Source: Microbacterium sp. SD291
GTDB taxonomy: Bacteria; Actinomycetota; Actinomycetes; Actinomycetales; Microbacteriaceae
Length of the DNA: 64,000 bases
Assembly (NCBI RefSeq): GCF_017355365.1
Contig: NZ_JADIJR010000010.1
Coordinates: 1-64,000, forward strand
Direction of reading: 5' to 3'
The stretch's first letter is position 1. Each line of letters begins with the position of its first letter. The position numbers and the translations under genes were made by a program. The notes beneath the pieces were generated by a model. It searched no databases. It had not been told where the DNA came from and was given only the letters and a program-made list of their open reading frames with translations. This document shows, piece by piece, positions 26,081-34,258 of the stretch.

Positions 26081-26569
26081 TCAGCGGTAGTTGATGAACT
26101 GGAGATCGACGTCGAGGTCGGCGTCCTTCAGCAGCGCGATGACCGCCTGGAGGTCGTCGCGGCTCTTCGACTGGACGCGCAGCTCGTCGCCCTGGATCTG
26201 GCTCTTGACGCCCTTCGGTCCCTCGTCGCGGATGACCTTGCTGATCTTCTTCGCGTTCTCCGAGGAGATGCCGTCCTTCAGGGTCGAGACGATGCGGAAC
26301 TCCTTGCCGCTCGCGAACGGCTCGCCCGACTCGAGGCTCTTCAGGGAGATCCCGCGCTTGATGAGCTTGGACTGGAAGACGTCGAGAACGGCCTTCGCGC
26401 GCTCCTCCGTGTTCGCGATGATCAGCACCTGCTCGCCGCTCCAGGCGATCGACGCACCGGTGCCCTTGAAGTCGTAGCGCTGCTCGATCTCCTTGTGTGC
26501 CTGGTTCAGCGCGTTCTGCGCTTCCTGGTGATCCACTTTCGAGACGATGTCAAAGGAACTGTCAGCCAT
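26081..26569 (-). CDS. yajQ: YajQ family nucleotide-binding protein
   Basis: 162 residues, the usual length. Starts [35 protein letters not shown] and continues through [27 protein letters not shown]-like segment and [23 protein letters not shown], all hallmark YajQ segments. Two ferredoxin-like domains are expected. Homologues bind cyclic di-GMP or nucleic acid; the role here is unknown. It is monocistronic, divergent from malE, and ended by the hairpin at 26034. Confidence 0.96.
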   Translation of the reverse strand: MADSSFDIVSKVDHQEAQNALNQAHKEIEQRYDFKGTGASIAWSGEQVLIIANTEERAKAVLDVFQSKLIKRGISLKSLESGEPFASGKEFRIVSTLKDGISSENAKKISKVIRDEGPKGVKSQIQGDELRVQSKSRDDLQAVIALLKDADLDVDLQFINYR

Positions 26570-26607
26570 GGGGAAATTGTATCGACACCGCTGTTTCAGC
26601 GCGGACT

Positions 26608-26621
26608 TGGAAGCGTTTTCA
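26608..26621. promoter_or_regulatory. LacI-family operator, upstream copy
   Basis: TGGAAGCGTTTTCA matches the CRE-type consensus TGWAANCGNTNWCA at all but one position. It lies in the yajQ-malE intergenic region about 135 bp before malE. Confidence 0.6.
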
Positions 26622-26703
26622 CTGCATCTGGCAGTGAGTGACTCGGTCACAGGTTGATATCGGCACAGGTTTTCATTGCAGATCACCCTGTTCTCGGTGC
26701 ATA

Positions 26704-26719
26704 CTGTAAGCGCTTGCAG
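26704..26719. promoter_or_regulatory. LacI-family operator near malE start
   Basis: CTGTAAGCGCTTGCAG, a near-perfect 16-bp palindrome with the central CG step typical of MalR/CcpA-class repressors, 37 bp before the malE ATG. Maltose operons in actinobacteria are known to be repressed by LacI-family MalR. Confidence 0.75.
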
Positions 26720-26756
26720 TTCTGCAGGTCATCAGCACTCAGAGAGGCACACACCA

Positions 26757-27971
26757 ATGAAGGTGAACAGGAGAGGCGTCGTCGCCGCAGGCGCCATCGC
26801 GATCGTTTCGACTCTGGCGCTCGCCGGTTGCGCAGGCGGGACCGACGGCGCAGACACGTCCGGCGGCGAGGGCGAAGGCTCGAGCAAGCTGACCGTCTGG
26901 GTCGACGCCGAGCGCGTGGACGCGCTGAAGGGTGCGGCCGAGTCGTATGAGGACAAGACCGGCGTCAAGGTCGACCTCGTCGGCAAGTCCGTCGACGACA
27001 TGAAGGACGACTTCATCCAGCAGGTTCCGACCGGCAAGGGCCCCGACGTCGTCATGGGCGCCCACGACTGGCTGGGCGAGCTCTCCACCAACGGCGTGGT
27101 CGCACCGCTCGAACTCGGCGACTCCTCGGCCGACTACCTCCCCGTCGCGCTCCAGGCCGCGACCTACGACGGCACCGTCTACATGCTCCCGTACGCGGTC
27201 GAGAACATCGCCGTGCTCCGCAACGCCGACCTCGTCCCCGAGGCCGCGTCGAGCTTCGACGACATGGTCTCGAAGGGTGCGTTCGTGGTCGAGCAGGGCG
27301 CCGAAGGCAACCCCTACCACCTGTACCCGTTCCAGACCGCGTTCGGCGCACCCGTCTTCGGCACCGACGACACCGGCAGCTACGACTCCACCGACCTGCA
27401 GCTCGGCAGCGAGGGCGGGATCGCCTTCGCCGACTGGCTCGCGGCGCAGGGCGCTGCCGGAACGCTGAACACCGACATCGACGGTGAGATCGCGAAGCAG
27501 CAGTTCCTCGACGGGACCGCCGCCTTCTGGCTCACCGGCCCGTGGAACGTCGGTGCGGCCGTCGACGCCGGCATCAACGTCGCGATCGACCCCGTCCCCA
27601 GCCCCACCGCCGACGCCGCCTCGCCGTTCGCCGGCGTGAAGGGCTTCTTCGTCAGCGCGGAGTCCGAGAACAAGGTCGCCGCGAACGACTTCCTGGTCAA
27701 CTACATCGGCACCGAGGATGTCCAGCTTGCGCTGTTCGAGGCCGGCAACATCCTGCCCGCGCTGACCGCAGCGGCGGACTCCGCGGCATCCGACCCGATC
27801 ATCGCCGGCTTCCAGGCCGTGGGCGAAGAGGCCGTCCCGATGCCGGCGATCCCCGCGATGGGCTCGGTCTGGCAGTTCTGGGGTGTCGCAGAGGCTGCGA
27901 TCATCAACGGCGCCGACCCGGCGGCGACGTGGCAGAAGCTCGTCGAAGACGTGACCGCCGCGACCAAGTAA
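26757..27971 (+). CDS. malE: maltodextrin-type ABC substrate-binding lipoprotein
   Basis: 404 residues. Signal peptide with lipobox LALAGC (Cys25), then an acidic Gly/Ser spacer and a family-1 sugar-binding fold: KLTVWVDAERVDALKGAAESYEDKTGVKVDLV, GKGPDVVMGAHDWLGELSTNGVVAPL, YMLPYAVENIAVLRN and AFWLTGPWNV. The 'VWVD...L' opening and the PYAVEN segment match maltose/maltodextrin binders. It is the first gene of malEFG and would be membrane-anchored to deliver oligosaccharides to MalFG. The ATPase (usually a shared MsiK/MalK) is not here. Confidence 0.93.
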   Translation: MKVNRRGVVAAGAIAIVSTLALAGCAGGTDGADTSGGEGEGSSKLTVWVDAERVDALKGAAESYEDKTGVKVDLVGKSVDDMKDDFIQQVPTGKGPDVVMGAHDWLGELSTNGVVAPLELGDSSADYLPVALQAATYDGTVYMLPYAVENIAVLRNADLVPEAASSFDDMVSKGAFVVEQGAEGNPYHLYPFQTAFGAPVFGTDDTGSYDSTDLQLGSEGGIAFADWLAAQGAAGTLNTDIDGEIAKQQFLDGTAAFWLTGPWNVGAAVDAGINVAIDPVPSPTADAASPFAGVKGFFVSAESENKVAANDFLVNYIGTEDVQLALFEAGNILPALTAAADSAASDPIIAGFQAVGEEAVPMPAIPAMGSVWQFWGVAEAAIINGADPAATWQKLVEDVTAATK

Positions 27972-27985
27972 CCTCCAGCACCATC

Positions 27986-28019
27986 CTGCCGGGGCGGACG
28001 TCACCGTCCGCCCCGGCAG
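27986..28019 (+). terminator. intercistronic stem-loop between malE and malF
   Basis: Perfect 15-bp stem (CTGCCGGGGCGGACG and complement) with loop TCAC, filling most of the 66-bp malE-malF gap. No U-tract follows. In mal operons such stems protect the 3' end of malE mRNA and/or partly terminate, giving more binding protein than permease. Confidence 0.75.
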
Positions 28020-28037
28020 ATCCACGACGGGGACGAG

Positions 28038-29642
28038 ATGACTTTCACCGCTGAGCCCACGGCTCCTCCCACCAAGCGCCAGCGTCAGGCCGCGAAGATC
28101 GCCGAGGCGGCATCCGACCCGATCGGCTGGACGCTTCTGAAGATCCTGCTGCTGGCCGTCGTCGACGCGATCGCGGTGTATGCCGCATTCGTGCTCTTCA
28201 GCCAGCAGGAATGGCTGGTGCTCGGCCTCGTGGTCGTCGTCGCCGTCCTGGTCAACTGGGTGTACTTCTCGCGGAAGCTCATCCCCGCGAAGTACCTCAC
28301 GCCGGGGATCATCTTCCTGGTGATCTTCCAGGTGTTCACGCTGCTGTACACCGGATACATCGGGTTCACGAACTACGGCACCGGCCACAACGGCACGAAG
28401 GACCAGGCAGTCTCGGCCCTGCTCGCCTCGGCGCAGGAGCGCGTCGAGGACTCGGCGACGTACCCTGTCACGGTCGTGGAGCAGTCCGGCACGTACGGAC
28501 TCCTGGTCACCGATCCTGACTCGGGTGAGGCTCTGCTCGGCACGTCCGAGCAGCCGCTCGAGGAGGTCGACGCGGAGTTCGAAGGAGGGCAGGCGGTCGC
28601 CGTCGACGGCTGGAGCACCCTCCCGCTCGCGAAGGTGTTCACCCTCTCCGCAGAGCTCGAGAAGCTCTCGGTCCCGTTCAGCGAGGACCCCAACGACGGC
28701 AGTCTGCGCGCACCGGACGGCCAGAAGGGCTACCTCTACATCTCGACGCTCGAGTACGACGCGGCCGCCGACACCATCACCGACACCGGCACCGGCACCG
28801 TCTACTCCGACTCCGGCGCGGGCGCTTTCACCGCCGAGAACGGCGATGAGCTCCTTCCCGGGTGGCAGACCACTGTGGGCTTCGACAACTTCGTCCGAGC
28901 GGTCACCGACGAGTCGATCCGCGGCCCCCTGATCTCGGTGACGATCTGGACGTTCGTCTTCGCCCTGATCTCCGTGGCGACCACGTTCTTCCTCGGCCTG
29001 CTGCTCGCCCTGGTCTTCAACAACACCACGATGCGGTTCCGCAACGGCTACCGGATCATCCTGATCCTCCCGTACGCGTTCCCCGCCTTCCTCTCCGCGC
29101 TGGTGTGGGCCGGCATGATGAACGAGAGCTTCGGCTTCATCAACCAGGTCATCTTCGGCGGAGCCGAGATCCCCTGGCTCACCGATCCGACCCTCGCGAA
29201 GGTCTCGGTGCTCCTGGTGAACCTCTGGCTCGGATTCCCGTACATGTTCCTCGTGTGCATGGGCGCGCTGCAGGGCATCCCGGGCGAGGTCAACGAGGCG
29301 GCCGTCATGGACGGTGCGAACCCGTGGCAGATCTTCCGCCGTATCAAGCTCCCGCTGCTGCTGGTGACGGTGGCCCCGCTGCTGATCTCGTCCTTCGCGT
29401 TCAACTTCAACAACTTCAACCTGATCTACATGCTCACCAACGGCGGCCCTCGCTTCGGTGACGTGAGCATCCCGGTCGGGCACACCGACATCCTGATCTC
29501 GATGGTCTACAAGGTGGCCTTCACCGGCCAGAACCGCGACTACGGGCTGGCCTCCGCCTTCACCATCCTGATCTTCCTCGTGGTCGCGACGATCTCGATC
29601 GTCAGCTTCCGCAAGACCAAGGCACTCGAGGAGCTGAACTGA
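28038..29642 (+). CDS. malF: maltodextrin ABC permease MalF
   Basis: 534 residues. An N-terminal cytoplasmic segment and three TM helices (about 30-105) precede an extracytoplasmic domain of roughly 170 residues, as in MalF proteins, then the transport core. The EAA loop for ATPase contact is VNEAAVMDGANPWQIFRRIKLPLL. Other permease traits are LALVFNNTTMRFRNGYRIILILPYAFPAF and NFNNFNLIYMLTNGGP. MalG begins 1 nt after its stop, so the two are tightly coupled. Confidence 0.95.
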   Translation: MTFTAEPTAPPTKRQRQAAKIAEAASDPIGWTLLKILLLAVVDAIAVYAAFVLFSQQEWLVLGLVVVVAVLVNWVYFSRKLIPAKYLTPGIIFLVIFQVFTLLYTGYIGFTNYGTGHNGTKDQAVSALLASAQERVEDSATYPVTVVEQSGTYGLLVTDPDSGEALLGTSEQPLEEVDAEFEGGQAVAVDGWSTLPLAKVFTLSAELEKLSVPFSEDPNDGSLRAPDGQKGYLYISTLEYDAAADTITDTGTGTVYSDSGAGAFTAENGDELLPGWQTTVGFDNFVRAVTDESIRGPLISVTIWTFVFALISVATTFFLGLLLALVFNNTTMRFRNGYRIILILPYAFPAFLSALVWAGMMNESFGFINQVIFGGAEIPWLTDPTLAKVSVLLVNLWLGFPYMFLVCMGALQGIPGEVNEAAVMDGANPWQIFRRIKLPLLLVTVAPLLISSFAFNFNNFNLIYMLTNGGPRFGDVSIPVGHTDILISMVYKVAFTGQNRDYGLASAFTILIFLVVATISIVSFRKTKALEELN

Positions 29643-29643
29643 C

Positions 29644-30570
29644 ATGAGCACCAGCACCGTCACAGCCACGCAGACCACGGCCTCCCGACCGCAGCGCCTC
29701 GCTCCCCGGAAGCGCTCGTTCGGCGCCTGGTTCGCCGACACCGGATGGCGCCATGTCGTCGCGATCGTGGTGAGCGCTTTCGCGCTGTTCCCGCTGCTCT
29801 ACGTGCTCTCCGCATCGCTGAACCCGAAAGGCACGCTGACCGGCTCCAACCAGCTGTTCTCGGCGTTCGGCATCGACAGCTACGTGCGCATCCTCAGCGA
29901 CCCGCAGAGTCCGTACGGACTGTGGTTCCTGAACACGCTGGTCATCGCCGTCGTCACGGGAGCCGTGACCGTCTTCATCGGCGCGTGCGCGGCGTACGCG
30001 TTCTCGCGCATGCGGTTCACCGGCCGGCGCGTCGGCCTCGTGACGATCGTGGTCGTGCAGATGTTCCCGCAGCTGCTCGCTGTCGTCGCGATCTTCCTGC
30101 TGATGTCCTCCATCGGCGACTGGTTCCCGGCGATCGGGCTGAACACGCACACCGGCCTGATCCTGGTGTACCTCGGCGGCGCGCTCGGCGTGAACACCTA
30201 CCTGATGTACGGGTTCTTCAACACGCTCCCGATGGAGCTCGATGAGGCGGCGCGCATCGACGGCGCCGGCCACGCCAGGATCTTCTTCACCATGATCCTG
30301 CCCCTCGTGGCGCCGATCCTCGCGGTCGTGGCGCTGCTGTCGTTCATCGGGACGGTGAACGAGTACGTGATCGCGAGCATCATGCTCGTGGACGTCGACA
30401 AGCAGACGCTCGTGGTGGGTCTCACCAAGCTCGTCGCGAACCCGCGCTACGCGGACTGGTCGGCGTTCTCGGCCGGCGCGGTGATGGCGGCCATCCCCGT
30501 GATGATCCTGTTCCTGTTCCTGCAGAAGTACATCGTCGGCGGACTCACGGCCGGAGCGACGAAGGGCTGA
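29644..30570 (+). CDS. malG: maltodextrin ABC permease MalG
   Basis: 308 residues, six TM helices, partner of MalF. The EAA loop is MELDEAARIDGAGHARIFFTMILPLVAPI. Also typical are FLNTLVIAVVTGAVTVFIGACAAYAFSRMRF and the C-terminal YIVGGLTAGATKG seen in MalG, where the tail reaches toward the ATPase. It starts 1 nt downstream of malF. No strong hairpin follows it. Confidence 0.95.
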   Translation: MSTSTVTATQTTASRPQRLAPRKRSFGAWFADTGWRHVVAIVVSAFALFPLLYVLSASLNPKGTLTGSNQLFSAFGIDSYVRILSDPQSPYGLWFLNTLVIAVVTGAVTVFIGACAAYAFSRMRFTGRRVGLVTIVVVQMFPQLLAVVAIFLLMSSIGDWFPAIGLNTHTGLILVYLGGALGVNTYLMYGFFNTLPMELDEAARIDGAGHARIFFTMILPLVAPILAVVALLSFIGTVNEYVIASIMLVDVDKQTLVVGLTKLVANPRYADWSAFSAGAVMAAIPVMILFLFLQKYIVGGLTAGATKG

Positions 30571-30616
30571 CTCCACGGCCCCGGCGTTGCGACGGGGGAG
30601 GAGCTCGCCCCGGCCG

Positions 30617-30622
30617 TACCGT
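30617..30622 (+). promoter_or_regulatory. -10 element, leaderless start of small ORF
   Basis: TACCGT ends 6 nt before ATG 30629. Confidence 0.4.
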
Positions 30623-30628
30623 ATAGGC

Positions 30629-30781
30629 ATGGCACGCACCGGGGGGAGGAACCTGGCGATCAGCTGGGTCGCCGGTCTCCTGTGCACCGCCGTCATCGCC
30701 GGTCTGATCTGGTTCGCGATCCCGATCATGCCCGCGATGGCATCGTTCGTCGGAGACGGCCTGCGCACCCTTCTTCCGTGA
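30629..30781 (+). CDS. 50-residue single-span membrane protein
   Basis: Very small protein with a basic N-terminus (ARTGGRN) and one or two hydrophobic stretches (LAISWVAGLLCTAVIAGLIWFAIPIMPAMASFV). It looks real because a -10 hexamer sits at the usual leaderless spacing before ATG 30629 and the composition is that of a membrane peptide. The function is unknown. The open frame reaches upstream to 30587, but those residues look like spurious basic sequence. Confidence 0.6.
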   Translation: MARTGGRNLAISWVAGLLCTAVIAGLIWFAIPIMPAMASFVGDGLRTLLP

Positions 30782-30901
30782 TCGTCGCGACGCCCGATAC
30801 CGCTCCGGATCCGGCTCGGCGACACGTCGGCACGCCTCCGGGCGGGCACGCGCGCACGGCGGTAATCTCGCACTGCACACATCCGATGAGAGGCGCACCC
30901 C

Positions 30902-31909
30902 ATGAGTGACCCCGAGGTTCCCCGGCCCGAGCGACCGAAGGACGTCGATGACGTCGTCGACAGTGCGAACGCCGGTCTCGATGCAGCCGCCGCTGCGGGT
31001 GCGGACGTCCCGGGTGGCGACGCGCAGCGCGCCGACCAGCAGGACGCCGACGCGCAGGATGCCGACGCGCAGGATGCAGAGACTGCTGACGCGGACAGGC
31101 ACGTCGATCCGGATCTCGCCGCCTTCGAGGCCGCGGAGAAGGAACACCCCGGCACGTTCGCGACCCCCGAGCTCAACGCCATGGCGGATGCGGATGGCGA
31201 CGAGACCGCCGTGATCGCCGCTCCCGTGCACGAGGAGTCGGCGATGGCGGATGCCGCGTACGCGGCGCCGGACGACACCGAGACGCGCATCGTGCCCTCC
31301 GAGCCGGTGCCCTCGGGGCCGATCATCGCGCCGGTGGTGCAGCAGCAGCCGATCTTCGTCCAGGCGCCCGAGCCTCCCCGTGAGCGCGGGAACCGCGGCA
31401 CGGCGGGCGGCATCGGCCTGATCGCCGCCGTCGCCTTCGCGATCCTGTATCTCGGCGCCATCCTCGGACTCGGCGCGCTCGCGGGCGACGTCACCGGCGA
31501 GAACATCGGCCAAGAGGCGCTCGCGCCGCTGATGACCTGGGGCTTCTGGGTCCCGGTCGTCGTGTTCTTCCTCGGCTTCTGGCTCCTCGGTGCGTTCATC
31601 AACCGCGGTCGCTGGGGCCTCTGGGTCGTCTTCGGCATCATCGTCGGCGCCATCGCCTACGGCGGGCACATCCTCGGCCAGCTCTTCGAGGGGCCGTTCT
31701 GGCTGCTCACCGCCGCGGAGGGTGCTGAGCTCGTCTCCTCGCAGCTCCTGGCTCCTCTCGCGATCGCCGCGTTCGTCTTCGCCCGCGAGCTGACCATCTG
31801 GTTCGGTGCGTGGGTGGCCCGAAGCGGCGCTCGGAAGACCGAGCTCAACGCCGAGGCGCAGCGCGAGTACGAGCGCACTCTCGAAGCCGGTCCCAGCCTG
31901 TCGAGGTAG
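30902..31909 (+). CDS. membrane protein with long acidic N-terminus
   Basis: 335 residues. Residues 1-165 are acidic and disordered, with a DAQ/DA short repeat (DADAQDADAQDA) and a Pro-rich end. Then about four TM helices (LIAAVAFAILYLGAILGLGALAG, FWVPVVVFFLGFWLLGAFI, GLWVVFGIIVGAIAYGGHIL, LLAPLAIAAFVFAREL) and a basic cytoplasmic tail. ATG 30902 has GAGAGGCG upstream. No family recognised beyond Microbacteriaceae-type membrane proteins. Confidence 0.8.
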   Translation: MSDPEVPRPERPKDVDDVVDSANAGLDAAAAAGADVPGGDAQRADQQDADAQDADAQDAETADADRHVDPDLAAFEAAEKEHPGTFATPELNAMADADGDETAVIAAPVHEESAMADAAYAAPDDTETRIVPSEPVPSGPIIAPVVQQQPIFVQAPEPPRERGNRGTAGGIGLIAAVAFAILYLGAILGLGALAGDVTGENIGQEALAPLMTWGFWVPVVVFFLGFWLLGAFINRGRWGLWVVFGIIVGAIAYGGHILGQLFEGPFWLLTAAEGAELVSSQLLAPLAIAAFVFARELTIWFGAWVARSGARKTELNAEAQREYERTLEAGPSLSR

Positions 31910-31924
31910 GCCACGAACACCACC

Positions 31925-32410
31925 ATGCCGAACCCCCGCGGGCCCGAGTCCGCGGGGGTTTCCGCTGTGCTGGCACTGGTCCTCGCGGCCGTCTCGTTCT
32001 TCGCGCTGGCCGTCTTCGGGCTCGGCGCGCTGAGCGTGGCCACCGACGCCGACATCATCGCCGTGAGAGGCCTCGGTCCGCTGCCGGGGGTTGCGGGGAT
32101 GCTCGGGGCCGTCGCGGCGTTCGCCGTGATGCTCTTCCTCGCTCTGCGCCGCGGGCATCCGTCGTTCGTCTCGGTGCCGGCGGTCTCGCTCGTGACCGCC
32201 CTGGCGCATCTGCTCGCAGTGTGGACGGCCGTGCTCGCCGGCACGGGCGATCTGATCGTCGCGACCGTCGTGGCCGGGGATCTCGTCCGCGGGGGTGCGA
32301 GCGTCGTGCTGCTGCTCGCGGCGGCGATCGCCGGCTGGGGCGGTGTCGCCCTCCGCCGCACCAGGGCGCAGCATCCGCGGTGGCCAGGGGAGCGCGACGA
32401 GGAGGAATAG
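31925..32410 (+). CDS. DUF6121-like four-TM membrane protein
   Basis: 161 residues, four hydrophobic segments and a charged C-terminal tail (RRTRAQHPRWPGERDEEE). It looks like the short actinobacterial family I would name DUF6121, without known function. Its first 12 codons contain the terminator-like hairpin 31931-31960, so translation of its start and termination of the upstream transcript would compete. GTG 31967 is a possible later start but has no better ribosome site. Confidence 0.7.
   Translation: MPNPRGPESAGVSAVLALVLAAVSFFALAVFGLGALSVATDADIIAVRGLGPLPGVAGMLGAVAAFAVMLFLALRRGHPSFVSVPAVSLVTALAHLLAVWTAVLAGTGDLIVATVVAGDLVRGGASVVLLLAAAIAGWGGVALRRTRAQHPRWPGERDEEE
31931..31960 (+). terminator. 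hairpin after the 335-aa gene, inside the next gene's start
   Basis: AACCCCCGCGG, 8-nt loop, CCGCGGGGGTT, then TT: 11-bp perfect stem, 21 bp past the preceding stop and within codons 3-12 of the following gene. Confidence 0.6.
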
Positions 32411-32458
32411 GCGCGCCGTGCCCGGCCGGAAATCAGGGCTGACACGCCCGGCCGGCCG

Positions 32459-32464
32459 TACGCT
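32459..32464 (+). promoter_or_regulatory. -10 element, leaderless start
   Basis: TACGCT ends 6 nt before GTG 32471. Confidence 0.45.
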
Positions 32465-32470
32465 TGAGGG

Positions 32471-33118
32471 GTGGAGCGCTCACTGGAGACGCAGGTCGGC
32501 CAGGCCGTCGAGGCCTGGCTGCGCTGGGTGCCGCGCTGGGAGCCGGCGACCCACCGAGGGCGCGTCGCGCCCTGCCGTCGCTGCCTCGGCTCCCCGATCC
32601 TCTCCGCCGCGGGCATCGGGGCGAACACCCCGCACGGCGTGCAGCACGGACTCTCGACCCGCATCAAGACGATCGTCGACCACGCCGTCGCCGAGTACAC
32701 GGCGAGGAATCTGCCGATGCTGCAGCGCGAGCTGGACCAGCAGGCGACCCGCAACCGTGCGCGCAGCTACCGTCCGGCGGAGGATCTCGACCCGGAGTTC
32801 GACGGGATGCCGCTGGATCCGGACCCGGTGCCGGGCGCGCCGTTCCTGTTCACGATCGCGGGCATGGCGGATGACGCTGCGGCCGCGCTTCCGCCGCTGC
32901 CGCCGCTGAGCGATGAGGCGAAGGCCGCGCTGCGCCACGAGGTGGCACTCGCAGACGAGTACGCCAACATGGTGGGCCGGGAGATCTGCGGCATCCTGCT
33001 GCGTCACAGGATCCACATCCAGGCGGCGATCTCGCAGCACGTCGAGCCGCAGATCGAGGCCATGCTCGCGGAGCTCACCCAGTCGCTGGACTCGCCGTTC
33101 GACCCGGACCCGTCCTGA
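32471..33118 (+). CDS. conserved hypothetical protein
   Basis: 215 residues, soluble, no signal peptide. It begins with an amphipathic helix (LETQVGQAVEAWLRWVPRWE), has one CRRC pair (APCRRCLGSP), a Pro/Asp-rich middle and a long helical end (EVALADEYANMVGREICGILLRHRIHIQAAISQHVEPQIEAML). I do not recognise the family. The start is set by the -10 hexamer 6 nt before GTG 32471. It is followed by the str operon promoter. Confidence 0.75.
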   Translation: MERSLETQVGQAVEAWLRWVPRWEPATHRGRVAPCRRCLGSPILSAAGIGANTPHGVQHGLSTRIKTIVDHAVAEYTARNLPMLQRELDQQATRNRARSYRPAEDLDPEFDGMPLDPDPVPGAPFLFTIAGMADDAAAALPPLPPLSDEAKAALRHEVALADEYANMVGREICGILLRHRIHIQAAISQHVEPQIEAMLAELTQSLDSPFDPDPS

Positions 33119-33134
33119 CGCGGCGCGCGCTCAT

Positions 33135-33163
33135 TTGACCGCCCGGTTACGCACCATTACACT
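33135..33163 (+). promoter_or_regulatory. str operon promoter (rpsL)
   Basis: TTGACC (33135-33140), 17-nt spacer, TACACT (33158-33163): a near-consensus sigma-70 class promoter about 165 bp before rpsL. Confidence 0.7.
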
Positions 33164-33235
33164 TGATCAGGTGTGTGCACGTCTTGACGTGCGCGCTGGG
33201 CGTCGGCTCCATAGCCGGTCCGCCCCCACGGCATA

Positions 33236-33277
33236 CCCACCACACAGAAGGCACGTCGATTCCGGCGTGCCGGTGGG
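33236..33277 (+). promoter_or_regulatory. leader stem-loop upstream of rpsL
   Basis: Nested stem in the rpsL leader: outer CCCACC/GGTGGG, inner GGCACG/CGTGCC, with an 8-nt bulge on one side and a 10-nt loop. It could be an autoregulatory ribosomal-protein site; no match to a named leader is claimed. Confidence 0.4.
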
Positions 33278-33328
33278 TCTGATGTGAATCCATCACGCTG
33301 TCACCGTGCAGCACTATGAGGAGAGAAC

Positions 33329-33697
33329 GTGCCAACCATTCAGCAGTTGGTTCGCAAGGGTCGTTCGCCCAAGGTCTCGAAGACCAAGGCGCCCGCACTG
33401 AAGTCGAACCCCCAGCAGGCCGGTGTCTGCACCCGTGTGTACACCACCACCCCGAAGAAGCCGAACTCGGCGATGCGCAAGGTCGCACGTGTGAAGCTCC
33501 GCAACGGCACCGAGGTCACCGCCTACATCCCCGGTGAGGGCCACAACCTGCAGGAGCACTCCCTCGTGCTCGTGCGCGGTGGTCGTGTCAAGGACCTCCC
33601 CGGTGTGCGTTACAAGATCGTCCGCGGCGCCCTGGACACCCAGGCAGTCAAGAACCGTAAGCAGGCTCGCAGCCGCTACGGCGCGAAGAAGGGTTGA
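33329..33697 (+). CDS. rpsL: 30S ribosomal protein S12
   Basis: 122 residues, decoding-centre protein. [14 protein letters not shown] opens it; the streptomycin-relevant loops [19 protein letters not shown] and [28 protein letters not shown] are intact with the wild-type Lys residues in KKPNS and GRVKDLPG. First gene of the str operon, with GAGGAGA-type ribosome site; rpsG starts 5 bp after its stop. Confidence 0.98.
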   Translation: MPTIQQLVRKGRSPKVSKTKAPALKSNPQQAGVCTRVYTTTPKKPNSAMRKVARVKLRNGTEVTAYIPGEGHNLQEHSLVLVRGGRVKDLPGVRYKIVRGALDTQAVKNRKQARSRYGAKKG

Positions 33698-33702
33698 GTT
33701 AG

Positions 33703-34173
33703 ATGCCTCGTAAGGGTCCCGCACCTAAGCGTCCCGTCGTCAACGACCCGGTATACGGCGCTCCGATCGTCAGCCAGCTGGTCAACAAGATCCTCGTCGA
33801 CGGCAAGAAGTCCCTCGCCGAGTCGATCGTCTACAACGCCCTCAAGGGCGTCGAGGCGAAGAACGGCCAGGATGCCGTCGCCACTCTGAAGAAGGCGCTC
33901 GACAACGTGCGCCCGACGCTCGAGGTCAAGAGCCGCCGCGTCGGCGGCTCGACCTACCAGGTTCCGGTCGAGGTCAAGCCGCACCGCGCGAACACCCTCG
34001 CGCTGCGCTGGCTCGTCAGCTACGCGAAGGGTCGTCGTGAGAAGACGATGACCGAGCGTCTGCAGAACGAGATCCTTGACGCGTCGAACGGCCTCGGTGC
34101 CGCGGTCAAGCGCCGCGAGGACACCCACAAGATGGCCGAGTCGAACCGCGCGTTCGCTCACTACCGCTGGTAG
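33703..34173 (+). CDS. rpsG: 30S ribosomal protein S7
   Basis: 156 residues, primary 16S 3'-domain binder and head assembly protein. Typical sequence [64 protein letters not shown], ending NRAFAHYRW. Second gene of the str operon; a strong hairpin separates it from fusA. Confidence 0.98.
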   Translation: MPRKGPAPKRPVVNDPVYGAPIVSQLVNKILVDGKKSLAESIVYNALKGVEAKNGQDAVATLKKALDNVRPTLEVKSRRVGGSTYQVPVEVKPHRANTLALRWLVSYAKGRREKTMTERLQNEILDASNGLGAAVKRREDTHKMAESNRAFAHYRW

Positions 34174-34181
34174 ACAGCTTC

Positions 34182-34212
34182 GCCCGCCCCCGGCCATCCG
34201 CCGGGGGCGGGC
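34182..34212 (+). terminator. hairpin between rpsG and fusA
   Basis: GCCCGCCCCCGGC, loop CATCC, then the perfect complement (13 bp), 8 bp after the rpsG stop. No U-tract; it probably acts as partial terminator or mRNA stabiliser within the operon. Confidence 0.7.
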
Positions 34213-34258
34213 ACCCCCCTCTTCGCAGTACGACTGCCAAAAAGATAAGGACACTCCT

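Noticed and set aside
26739-29741. 1000-codon open frame opposite malE and malF
   Set aside because: Composition (Asp/Val/Arg/Glu-rich, no domains) is the antisense shadow of GC-rich genes; the plus-strand genes are clear.
31040-31085. Tandem gacgcgcaggatgc units as a DNA repeat element
   Set aside because: In frame inside a disordered acidic protein region (Asp-Ala-Gln repeats), best explained as coding low complexity.
34076-34258. fusA starting upstream within rpsG
   Set aside because: EF-G homology starts at [15 protein letters not shown] right after GTG 34259 with a ribosome site; the upstream part is rpsG read out of frame.
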